Shown one piece after another: positions 32,389-39,251 of a stretch of DNA of 39,251 nt. Each line of letters starts with the position of its first letter. The stretch's first letter is position 1. Source of the DNA: Aphanizomenon flos-aquae FACHB-1287 (GTDB lineage Bacteria > Cyanobacteriota > Cyanobacteriia > Cyanobacteriales > Nostocaceae); NCBI RefSeq assembly GCF_014698755.1, contig NZ_JACJTO010000041.1:1-39251 (forward strand), read 5' to 3'. The notes beneath the pieces were generated by a model. That model was not told the origin of the DNA. It did not search any database and worked only from the letters and a program-made list of their open reading frames with translations. Position numbers and translations under genes: made by a program.

Positions 32389-33981
32389 ATGGCTATAGGC
32401 TACCTCGCGCTTGTACTTCACGCACACCTACCCTTCGTTCGTCACCCAGGAAGTGACTATGTGCTAGAAGAAGAATGGCTTTATGAAGCGATTACTGAAA
32501 CTTACATTCCTTTATTAAAAGTATTTGAAGGGTTAAAACGAGATGGCGTTGATTTTAAACTCACCATGAGTATGACACCTCCCTTGGTGTCTATGCTTCG
32601 TGACCCTCTTTTACAAGAACGCTATGATGCTCACTTATCACAATTAGAAGAGCTTATAGAACTAGAATCCGAGCGTAATATTCATAATGGTCATGTTCGT
32701 TATTTAGCGGAACATTATGCAACTGAGTTTAATGAAGCGCGGGAGTTATGGGAACGTTATCACGGTGATTTAGTTACAGCATTTAAACAGTTCCAAGATA
32801 GTAACAATTTAGAAATTATCACCTGTGGTGCGACTCACGGCTACTTACCATTAATGAAAATGTACCCCCAAGCTGTATGGGCGCAAATTCAGGTAGCCTG
32901 TGAACATTACGAAGAAACTTTTGGACAAGCCCCTAGAGGGATATGGTTGCCAGAATGCGCCTATTATGAAGGTGTGGAGCGAATGCTGGCGGATGCTGGT
33001 TTACGTTATTTCCTCACTGATGGACATGGTATTTTATACGCTCGTCCCCGTCCGCGCTTCGGTAGTTATGCCCCGATTTTTACGGAGACTGGTGTAGCAG
33101 CTTTCGGTCGAGATCATGAATCTTCCCAGCAAGTATGGTCTTCTGAGGTGGGTTATCCCGGTGCTGCAGAATACCGGGAATTTTATAAAGATTTGGGTTG
33201 GGAGGCTGAATATGAATACATTAAGCCCTATATTATGCCCAATGGTCAGCGGAAAAATACAGGCATTAAGTATCATAAAATTACTGGGGGGGGCTTAGGT
33301 CTTACGGATAAAGCTCTTTATGATCCTTACTGGGCAAAGGAAAAGGCGGCAGAACACGCTGCTAACTTCATGTATAATCGTGAGCAGCAAACTGGACATT
33401 TACATAATATCATGGGTCGACCACCAATTATTGTTTCTCCTTATGATGCGGAGTTGTTTGGTCATTGGTGGTATGAGGGTCCTTGGTTCATTGATTATCT
33501 GTTCCGTAAGTCATGGTATGACCAAAAAACCTATGAAATGACCCATTTAGCCGATTATTTACGGGCTAATCCTCATCAGCAAGTCTGTATTCCTGCTCAG
33601 TCGAGTTGGGGCTTTAAGGGTTTCCATGAATATTGGTTGAATGATACTAATGCTTGGGTTTACCCTCATTTACATAAAGCTGCGGAACGAATGATTGAAA
33701 TTTCCCAAATTGAAGCTGAAGATGAGTTACAGTTAAAAGCACTCAATCAAGCTGCAAGAGAGTTGTTATTAGCACAATCTTCTGACTGGGCGTTTATTAT
33801 GCGGACAGGAACAATGGTTCCCTATGCGGTGAGAAGAACGCGATCGCATTTAATGCGGTTTAATAAGTTATATGAGGATGTAAAAGTTGGTAAGATTGAT
33901 AGTGGTTGGTTAGAAAAAGTCGAATCAATGGATAATATTTTCCCCAATATTAACTATCGTGTTTATCGTCCAGCATTTTAA
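32389..33981 (+). CDS. GH57 family 1,4-alpha-glucan branching enzyme-like protein
   Basis: Predicted to make alpha-1,6 branches in glycogen. The 530-residue protein starts AIGYLALVLHAHLPFVRHPG, the GH57 opening. It has GIWLPECAYYEG with Glu189 as nucleophile and IIVSPYDAELFGHWWYEGP with Asp353 as the acid/base. These positions agree closely with characterised archaeal GH57 branching enzymes (Glu183 and Asp354 in Thermococcus, from memory). The C-terminal DUF1957 helical part (residues 420-530) is complete. The gene stands alone between mysA and a small membrane-protein gene and ends in a strong intrinsic terminator. Some GH57 proteins are amylases, so branching is likely but unproven. Confidence 0.88.
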   Translation: MAIGYLALVLHAHLPFVRHPGSDYVLEEEWLYEAITETYIPLLKVFEGLKRDGVDFKLTMSMTPPLVSMLRDPLLQERYDAHLSQLEELIELESERNIHNGHVRYLAEHYATEFNEARELWERYHGDLVTAFKQFQDSNNLEIITCGATHGYLPLMKMYPQAVWAQIQVACEHYEETFGQAPRGIWLPECAYYEGVERMLADAGLRYFLTDGHGILYARPRPRFGSYAPIFTETGVAAFGRDHESSQQVWSSEVGYPGAAEYREFYKDLGWEAEYEYIKPYIMPNGQRKNTGIKYHKITGGGLGLTDKALYDPYWAKEKAAEHAANFMYNREQQTGHLHNIMGRPPIIVSPYDAELFGHWWYEGPWFIDYLFRKSWYDQKTYEMTHLADYLRANPHQQVCIPAQSSWGFKGFHEYWLNDTNAWVYPHLHKAAERMIEISQIEAEDELQLKALNQAARELLLAQSSDWAFIMRTGTMVPYAVRRTRSHLMRFNKLYEDVKVGKIDSGWLEKVESMDNIFPNINYRVYRPAF

Positions 33982-34040
33982 TGGAGTAATACCCACCCCC
34001 ACTGTTTGAAAAAGTTGGGAATCTAGATATAGACAAGCAA

Positions 34041-34072
34041 AACCCCCATATTTGTCGCTGGGGGTTATTTTT
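34041..34072 (+). terminator. Intrinsic terminator of the GH57 gene
   Basis: AACCCCC (34041-34047) pairs perfectly with GGGGGTT (34060-34066), followed by ATTTTTATA. It lies 60 bases after the stop and may also serve the convergent small gene from the other side. Confidence 0.85.
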
Positions 34073-34102
34073 ATATACATCTTGTCAAATTGCTGATATA
34101 TA

Positions 34103-34330
34103 CTATCTAGTTAAATTACGGCTGTTGTAAGCATCTATAGCATAGGCTGGTGTACGCTTGGTATAGTCTAGATCCATACCAGTGATAGATTTAGCCAAAG
34201 CTGCAAATTTGTCAGAAGCCCAATTACGTTCGTGAATGGGCTTGCTTTGTTCACCCATGAAGTATGCTAAAGAACCAATAACGGAAACAGCTACCCAACC
34301 AATAACCAACAGAGAAATTAAAATAGCCAT
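34103..34330 (-). CDS. Small single-membrane-span protein, Psb35-like
   Basis: A 75-residue protein with one N-terminal membrane helix (ILISLLVIGWVAVSVIGSLAYFM, shown in two parts here: residues 3-20 and 21-25) followed by GEQSKPIHERNWASDKF. It resembles the conserved cyanobacterial Ssl2148 family, which I recall as Psb35, a photosystem II protein near the CP47 antenna. I set the start at ATG 34328-34330; GAGG lies 11 to 8 bases upstream, and the longer open frame to 34561 has no family-like residues. It is monocistronic. The Psb35 link rests on memory of the N-terminal pattern. Confidence 0.6.
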   Translation of the reverse strand: MAILISLLVIGWVAVSVIGSLAYFMGEQSKPIHERNWASDKFAALAKSITGMDLDYTKRTPAYAIDAYNSRNLTR

Positions 34331-34608
34331 TGGAGAACCTCGTTTTTTAATTTTTGTAACCTTATGTAAATAAATATAACAGATTGTTAAGAGAAGTTGC
34401 AAATTATTTTCTGGTGTGTATACCCCTAAAATAGGTGAGGTATTCCTCACTGTGAGGATTTCGTAATTAAACGCATAAGTACAAGAGAGTGTGAGATAAT
34501 ATTTCAGGTATATTGTGACTCTATTAACCCAAAGATAACTAATTGATAATATGCAAGTCAAAATACTTTTAATTATATCTTTACGGATTTTTTAGTGAGA
34601 AATATCAG

Positions 34609-35427
34609 GTGAAAAATCATTACCAGAAAGACCAATATCATCTTTTTATAGCCCTAATGGTGGGAAATTCCCGCCTCCATTGGGGATTATTCATAGATAA
34701 GACCTTATCCGCAAGTGGGGACACATTTCATTTATCTGAATCTATTATCCAGCAATTAGCTGAATCTCCAACCTTAGATAATTGGTTAACAGTTATTTCT
34801 CTACCTAGGAATGTTCCTATCATTCCAGATTTCCCCATTCCGCTGATTTTTGCTTCTGTAGTTCCTAGTCAAACTACACTTTGGCAAATTTACCCCTATC
34901 TGCGGTTAATTACGCTAGAAGATGTACCATTAAAGGGAATGTATCCAACACTAGGAATTGATAGGGCTTTAGCGGTATGGGGGGCGGGAATAAGTTGGGG
35001 ATTTCCCACATTAGTAATTGATACTGGTACTGCGTTAACTTTCACAGGTGTAGACGATAATAAATGCTTAATTGGTGGGGCAATTTTGCCGGGTTTGGGG
35101 TTACAATTGAGTAGTTTAGGGCAAAAAACTGGACAATTACCATTATTAGAAACTAGTTTAATGACCACTTTACCTCCACGATTTGCGACGAATACATTAG
35201 AGGCAATTCAAAGTGGAGTAATTTACACTTTATTAAGTGGGATAAAGGATTTTATTGAAGCTTGGTGGGGGTTATTTCCTAATAGTCAGATTGTAATGAC
35301 TGGAGGTGATAGTAAGGTTTTAAACAACTATATTTATCAACAATTTCCAGATATAGCAACCCGATTAATTGTAGATAATAATTTGATATTTCAGGGAATT
35401 GGAAATATTTGGAAATATCATGATTAG
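34609..35427 (+). CDS. coaX: Type III pantothenate kinase
   Basis: First enzyme of coenzyme A synthesis: phosphorylates pantothenate using ATP, of the ASKHA fold, cytoplasmic. The 272 residues contain LMVGNSRLHWGLF (phosphate-binding loop), YPTLGIDRALAVWGA with the G-x-D-R motif, VIDTGTALTFTGVD, GGAILPGLGLQLSSLGQKTGQLP and VMTGGDSKVL. Cyanobacterial CoaX proteins have this diverged first motif. Translation appears to begin at GTG 34609. It is flanked by minus-strand genes on both sides. Confidence 0.9.
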   Translation: MKNHYQKDQYHLFIALMVGNSRLHWGLFIDKTLSASGDTFHLSESIIQQLAESPTLDNWLTVISLPRNVPIIPDFPIPLIFASVVPSQTTLWQIYPYLRLITLEDVPLKGMYPTLGIDRALAVWGAGISWGFPTLVIDTGTALTFTGVDDNKCLIGGAILPGLGLQLSSLGQKTGQLPLLETSLMTTLPPRFATNTLEAIQSGVIYTLLSGIKDFIEAWWGLFPNSQIVMTGGDSKVLNNYIYQQFPDIATRLIVDNNLIFQGIGNIWKYHD

Positions 35428-35565
35428 TTGACGCTAGGAGATAAAACTATTGCTCTATTTGCTATGCTATCATGAAAATGGTTTATTTTCTTAAAGTATA
35501 AGGCAATAAAAGACGATTTTTCATGGTAAAACTGGTATTTTATATGCTGGGTTACTCGGAAGATA

Positions 35566-36021
35566 TTACTTTACAGGTTGCAGTTTTGTTACCTTGAGTT
35601 CAAAGGTTCCTACCCCAGTTTCCCCGAAAGAACGAACACGGATAATGTAAGTTCCTGCGTCTGTAATGCGGGTAAATAACACAGAATTACTTGTACCGTC
35701 AGGACCATCATCATTTTCTAAAACCGTCGCACCATTGGGAGCTAATAGTGTTATGATAGTATCAAAGTTTTCCGATGATAAATCAACAGCTAAATTATCA
35801 CCTTTGTTTAATTTTACCGAATAATCACGAGCAAATCCTCCCTGACCTGTGGGAATATCTTTGTTTGATAAAGTATCAGAAATTTTCGTAAAATTAGTTA
35901 AAGGAATAGGACTATATAATTTATTTTGTGCGGAAACTGTTCTACTCCCAATCCCTATGATTATTAATGTGATAGGAATAATTAAAAGTTGTCTAAAACT
36001 TGTTAAAAAGCTCTTTTTCAT
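35566..36021 (-). CDS. Secreted PPC-domain protein
   Basis: A 151-residue protein with a clear signal peptide (two Lys, hydrophobic core IIPITLIIIGIG, cleavage after VSA near residue 31). A bacterial pre-peptidase C-terminal (PPC) domain follows: FARDYSVKLNKGDNLAVDLS, FDTIITLLAPNG, LENDDGPDGTSNSVLF and DAGTYIIRVRSFGETGVGTF. PPC domains are beta-sandwiches, usually attached to exported enzymes; here it stands alone. It is expected in the periplasm or outside the cell. It follows comF on the same strand after 50 bases. Its function is unknown. Confidence 0.85.
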   Translation of the reverse strand: MKKSFLTSFRQLLIIPITLIIIGIGSRTVSAQNKLYSPIPLTNFTKISDTLSNKDIPTGQGGFARDYSVKLNKGDNLAVDLSSENFDTIITLLAPNGATVLENDDGPDGTSNSVLFTRITDAGTYIIRVRSFGETGVGTFELKVTKLQPVK

Positions 36022-36071
36022 AAATTAAAATACTATTCTCCTCAACACAGGTTAACTAGTCTAATATAACT

Positions 36072-36737
36072 TCATTTGTCTTTTTTGGTTGTGGCCACAG
36101 CAGCTACACCTAAAACTTTAATTTGATGTTTTTCAAGGGTCTGTACGGCCGCCTTCACTGTAGCACCAGTAGTATAAATATCATCCACTAACAATACTGG
36201 TATATTTGGAGGACGACGCAAATCTTTACCAAGGACAAAAGCATTTGTTAAATTTTCTTGTCTTTGCGTTGGGGATAAATTAAATTGTGCTTCAGTTTCC
36301 TTAATGCGTTCTAAACCATTGATTTTCAATTTGTATCCTGTTACATTGCAAAAACCCTCAGCTATTAATGCAGCTTGATTAAAACCTCGTTGTTTTTGTT
36401 TTTTGGGGTGCATAGGAATAGGAACAACTAAAAGCTGTTTTTGGGGTTGTGGTGAATTTAATAACCATGATTCCCCTAACCATTGTCCCAAAATATAACC
36501 AATTTGTGGCTGATTTTCATATTTTAACGCAGCGATCGCTCTTTTGACAACACCACCATAATTTCCCCAAGCAAATATTGGTAATGGTTGTTTCCATAAA
36601 TAAGCGGGATTTTCTTGGTGACAACTTTGAATTTGTTTGATACAATATGGACAAAGTTCCCTAGATGTAGGACGTTGACACAGGGGACAATCAGATTTGA
36701 GAAAAAGATTTAGTAGATTTTGGAATATCTTCATCAT
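36072..36737 (-). CDS. comF: ComF family phosphoribosyltransferase-like protein
   Basis: A 221-residue protein with the N-terminal zinc finger (Cys17, Cys20, Cys29, Cys32), FAWGNYGGVVKRAIAALKY, VVPIPMHPKKQKQRGFNQA and the PRPP-binding loop VLLVDDIYTTGATV near the C-terminus. ComF is needed for DNA uptake in competent bacteria, including cyanobacteria. The tandem ATGATG at the start overlaps the stop of the upstream acetyltransferase gene by four bases, so the two are co-translated. A HIP1 site lies in the gene. Confidence 0.9.
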   Translation of the reverse strand: MMKIFQNLLNLFLKSDCPLCQRPTSRELCPYCIKQIQSCHQENPAYLWKQPLPIFAWGNYGGVVKRAIAALKYENQPQIGYILGQWLGESWLLNSPQPQKQLLVVPIPMHPKKQKQRGFNQAALIAEGFCNVTGYKLKINGLERIKETEAQFNLSPTQRQENLTNAFVLGKDLRRPPNIPVLLVDDIYTTGATVKAAVQTLEKHQIKVLGVAAVATTKKDK

Positions 36738-37210
36738 AGATATTTGACATAGCTTAGATCACATCTACTAGTTTCTACTAGTGTTGTTGGTAGATAACCA
36801 TTTCTTTCATACAGTTTAACAGCTTCCGTTAAAATACTAGCAGTTTCAATCCAAATTTGCTGAAACCCACGAGCAGATATCACCGTTTCCAATTGTTGTA
36901 ATAAAAACTTTCCTAATCCTAAACCCCGCACTTTTGGTAAAAGATACATTTTTCTAATTTCTACCGCTTTTTCGCCGCGATTTATGGGATAATAGGCAGC
37001 AGTCCCGACAATTTGATTTTCCTGTTCAATTACCCAAAATTCCCCACCGGTTTTTAAATAATATTCTTGAATATTTAATACATCTTTATCTGCTGCTTCC
37101 GGTTGCCAAGGTAAACCGTATTCTGATAATACAGAACTAATGACTTGTGAGGCTAAAGTACAGTCTTTTTCTTGCCAATTGCGAATGATAAAATCTTGGT
37201 ATTGATACAT
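36734..37210 (-). CDS. GNAT family N-acetyltransferase
   Basis: A 158-residue acetyl-CoA-dependent transferase: FIIRNWQEKDCTLASQVI, VGTAAYYPINRG, the acetyl-CoA loop IRKMYLLPKVRGLGLGKFLL (R-x2-G-x-G/A) and the C-terminal AVKLYERNGYLPT. The substrate is unknown. It begins 21 bases after the nuclease gene and overlaps comF by four bases, so it may be read from the same transcript as the ATPase/nuclease pair. Confidence 0.88.
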   Translation of the reverse strand: MYQYQDFIIRNWQEKDCTLASQVISSVLSEYGLPWQPEAADKDVLNIQEYYLKTGGEFWVIEQENQIVGTAAYYPINRGEKAVEIRKMYLLPKVRGLGLGKFLLQQLETVISARGFQQIWIETASILTEAVKLYERNGYLPTTLVETSRCDLSYVKYL

Positions 37211-37231
37211 AAATTTAGTTTATAACGTTAT

Positions 37232-37738
37232 TTAGGAAACTTTTATAGCATTCTGAATAATTAATCTGAAACCTGTTTCAGCTTCAAATCTGGCCATTCT
37301 TTCACTTTGTGAAGACTGGAAATTAGGTTTTTTGTTATTAGCGATATATGCTTTTTTAGATTTATAAATTGCTAAATCATGATTTGCAATAAAAACATTA
37401 ATTGTCTTTCTTAGTTGGTTCTCTCCGTCTCCACACCAATCCCTATTTTTAGACTTTCTCGTTTTTAATTCCACAAAAATAATATGATTATTGTAAGTCA
37501 GCATACCCTCACAACGATTTTCCCTTTCACCATTTGATCTGAAAATTTCAATACAATTATCAATAGCGGTAAATATCACCTCTATTTCTTGATTATTTTC
37601 AACAATAGCAATCCATTTACTACAATCAACAGTGTCAATATAAGCAGGATCTTTATCTTTGTTAGGATCATCACAAAGTCCAAATTTATACTGATTTGTC
37701 TGACTTTGACAATTAGCATCAAAAAAATTTATACTCAT
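37232..37738 (-). CDS. Putative PD-(D/E)xK nuclease, partner of the adjacent ATPase
   Basis: A 168-residue protein I do not recognise by name. Residues 77-110 look like a restriction-type nuclease core: CEGMLTYNNHIIFVELKTRK has Glu77 in the place of the usual Asp and Glu90-x-Lys92 as the ExK motif, followed by W101 and ENQLRKTINVF with Gln108 as in motif IV. The N-terminal 75 residues are acidic. Its ATG overlaps the stop of the upstream ATPase gene (ATGA, 37735-37738), so the two are translationally coupled. The pair fits the common defence design of a P-loop ATPase sensor with a separate nuclease. Fold assignment is by motif only. Confidence 0.6.
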   Translation of the reverse strand: MSINFFDANCQSQTNQYKFGLCDDPNKDKDPAYIDTVDCSKWIAIVENNQEIEVIFTAIDNCIEIFRSNGERENRCEGMLTYNNHIIFVELKTRKSKNRDWCGDGENQLRKTINVFIANHDLAIYKSKKAYIANNKKPNFQSSQSERMARFEAETGFRLIIQNAIKVS

Positions 37739-38970
37739 ATTTGTTCCTCAATTTCCAGTAAATCATCAAAAAGGTTATTAGTATCTGCTAAGAAAGTATT
37801 GAGATAATTTTCATCAGTAGGTAATCCTTCATAAGTAGAAAGTTTGATAATTTCCCCTGTCTCTGTTAATTCATATACAATTGAATCTTTATCAGATACA
37901 CAAGATACTTGAGGAACAATATTTTCTAGTTGTTCTTTTAGTAAATTGCTGTTTGGTAAATCTAGAATTTTCTGTAAAACCTGATATCCCTTGATTGCTA
38001 ATGTCAGATAATTAATAATATAAGGACTGTGGGTAGTGAGAATTAGTGTATTACCTTCTGTAAGGTTAGCAAATTCTAATAATTTATATAAAACGTCTTT
38101 TTGCGATTTGGGAAACAGATTTTGTTCTATTTCTTCAACAATATTTAAAAAACATTCATTTTTATATTTAGAAGATAATACTTCCAAAGCAGCTTTTTTA
38201 ACTTCCTCAGAAAGATTATCATTGGATAGGATTCTTTCAATTTCTATTTTTAATCTTTTTTGTTCTTCTCCACTCAGTTCACTTTGTGAAGAATCTTGAT
38301 TTTGACCAATAGATAACGCAATATTTCTAGAAACTAAAAACAAAGGAATAAAAGACTGAAACCCACTTGAAGATTCGGAAATATTTAATTTATAATCACT
38401 TCCTATAATATTTAAAGTATTATTTTTTTGATCAAATTCCAACTTTACATCACCCACTGGTAAAGTCAAACTTTCTGATAATTCCTGTTGAGAACGTTCT
38501 AATTCCTCAAAAAAAGTAGATAATGATTGAGGTAATCTTTTTAATTTTTCTGCGCCTTTAACTACACTAAAAAAATTTCTCTCTGCTGGTACATACATAA
38601 TTTTTGGCAGAATATACTTTTGACTATTATTATTACGTAAACCATATAATTTTCCATTGACATAATTAAAAATATAGGCATTACCACGATATTCTATTTC
38701 TGTTTCTGGTAAAAAATAATTTTTTAAGTTTTGATATTTAAAGCACGTATTAAAAAATCTTTTATTGCTTGTAACATCATTTATTTCTAAATTTTCACGA
38801 GATAACTGTTTTTCCAACCAGCTAAATGTTGAAATTAACTTAGCAATGCTACTTTTTCCCGTTCCTTGATTACCGATAAAAACAGTAATTTTACGAATGT
38901 CTATAAATCCATTATTTTCTGCGAAACCTGATTTAATTGGTCCGAAATTTTTAACTTTTATTTGACTCAT
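37735..38970 (-). CDS. AAA/ABC-type ATPase (OLD/RecF-like), putative defence sensor
   Basis: A 411-residue ATPase with an ABC-type split head: IKVKNFGPIKS, Walker A FIGNQGTGKSS (31-41), a signature-like SESSSGFQSFIP, Walker B region FLNIVEEIEQNLFP and the switch histidine in LILTTHSPYIINYL. This is the AAA_15/AAA_21 layout found in OLD, PtuA (Septu), GajA and similar immune ATPases. No Toprim domain follows, so cleavage is probably left to the coupled downstream nuclease. The region between the head halves (about 190-260) is charged and helical. It is the first gene of a minus-strand cluster running into the GNAT and comF genes. The specific system is not one I can name. Confidence 0.75.
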   Translation of the reverse strand: MSQIKVKNFGPIKSGFAENNGFIDIRKITVFIGNQGTGKSSIAKLISTFSWLEKQLSRENLEINDVTSNKRFFNTCFKYQNLKNYFLPETEIEYRGNAYIFNYVNGKLYGLRNNNSQKYILPKIMYVPAERNFFSVVKGAEKLKRLPQSLSTFFEELERSQQELSESLTLPVGDVKLEFDQKNNTLNIIGSDYKLNISESSSGFQSFIPLFLVSRNIALSIGQNQDSSQSELSGEEQKRLKIEIERILSNDNLSEEVKKAALEVLSSKYKNECFLNIVEEIEQNLFPKSQKDVLYKLLEFANLTEGNTLILTTHSPYIINYLTLAIKGYQVLQKILDLPNSNLLKEQLENIVPQVSCVSDKDSIVYELTETGEIIKLSTYEGLPTDENYLNTFLADTNNLFDDLLEIEEQI

Positions 38971-39060
38971 ATATCATCTTTATTTGCTGTATTTACTTCG
39001 TTTTCGTTTTCTAGCACAAACATTATAATTCAAAATCTGATTAACAATAATTTATTTTTC

Positions 39061-39094
39061 ATAATAAAAACGCCCCCCTTGTGGAGAGCGTTTT
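39061..39094 (-). terminator. Intrinsic terminator of psbA
   Basis: On the minus strand, AAAACGC (39094-39088) pairs with GCGTTTT (39073-39067), and the transcript ends in TTTTTATTAT. It lies 22 bases after the psbA stop. Inner CTCTCC/GGGGGG bases partly extend the stem. Confidence 0.85.
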
Positions 39095-39116
39095 CTATTT
39101 AACTAGACTCTAGTTA

Positions 39117-39251
<135 letters not shown>

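Noticed and set aside
34331-34561. N-terminal extension of the small membrane protein
   Set aside because: The extra 77 residues are not family-like, and a better start with GAGG upstream exists at 34330.

Overview
The window is chromosomal DNA from a cyanobacterium, most likely a filamentous, heterocyst-forming one of the Anabaena/Nostoc type. This rests on AT-rich sequence, about ten HIP1 octamers (GCGATCGC), short tandem heptamer and decamer repeats, the end of a psbA (photosystem II D1) gene, a CrtO-type carotene ketolase, a CYP110-like P450 and a full mycosporine-like amino acid (MAA) gene set. I cannot name the species.

Layout. 0-4.3 kb: envelope polysaccharide genes (carbamoyltransferase, Wzc-like tyrosine autokinase). 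4.4-8.0 kb: tRNA-Leu(CAA), then crtO and a cytochrome P450 on the minus strand. 8.4-10.7 kb: a divergent phosphoketolase-like enzyme. 10.7-19.9 kb: an accessory region with a GUN4-domain protein, a DUF2281 fusion, a tandem repeat array, an Abi-type HEPN protein facing a probable structured ncRNA, hicBA, higBA, a frameshifted parD, a DUF2281/PIN pair with a stop codon in the toxin, mazEF, a Shedu-type nuclease with an added C-terminal domain, and a Uma2 endonuclease. 20.3-24.1 kb: central carbon metabolism (gap1, pyk, tal). 24.5-27.0 kb: dnaJ, a TusA-like gene and rsgA, overlapping by ATGA. 27.0-31.8 kb: the MAA cluster, transcribed mysA-mysB-mysC-mysD on the minus strand. 32.4-39.25 kb: GH57 branching enzyme, a small membrane protein, coaX, a secreted PPC-domain protein, comF, a GNAT, a two-gene ATPase plus nuclease cassette, and the 3' end of psbA.

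The accessory region holds the main interest. A 139-bp copy of the 3' end of the phosphoketolase-like gene (137/139 identical) lies 6,982 bp downstream of the original, so the two copies bracket most of the island like the ends of an insertion. Inside and just beyond it, one repeat family occurs as a five-unit tandem array and as four single copies beside toxin-antitoxin or nuclease modules. One array unit keeps an intact HIP1 site exactly where the other units carry a small palindromic insertion, giving an empty and a filled site side by side. The strongest candidate for an undescribed system is the Abi/HEPN gene with a divergent, strongly promoted small RNA next to it. The Shedu-type nuclease fusion and the ATPase/nuclease pair at 37.2-39.0 kb come next.

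All assignments come from reading the sequence and remembered family features. No database search or structure prediction was run.
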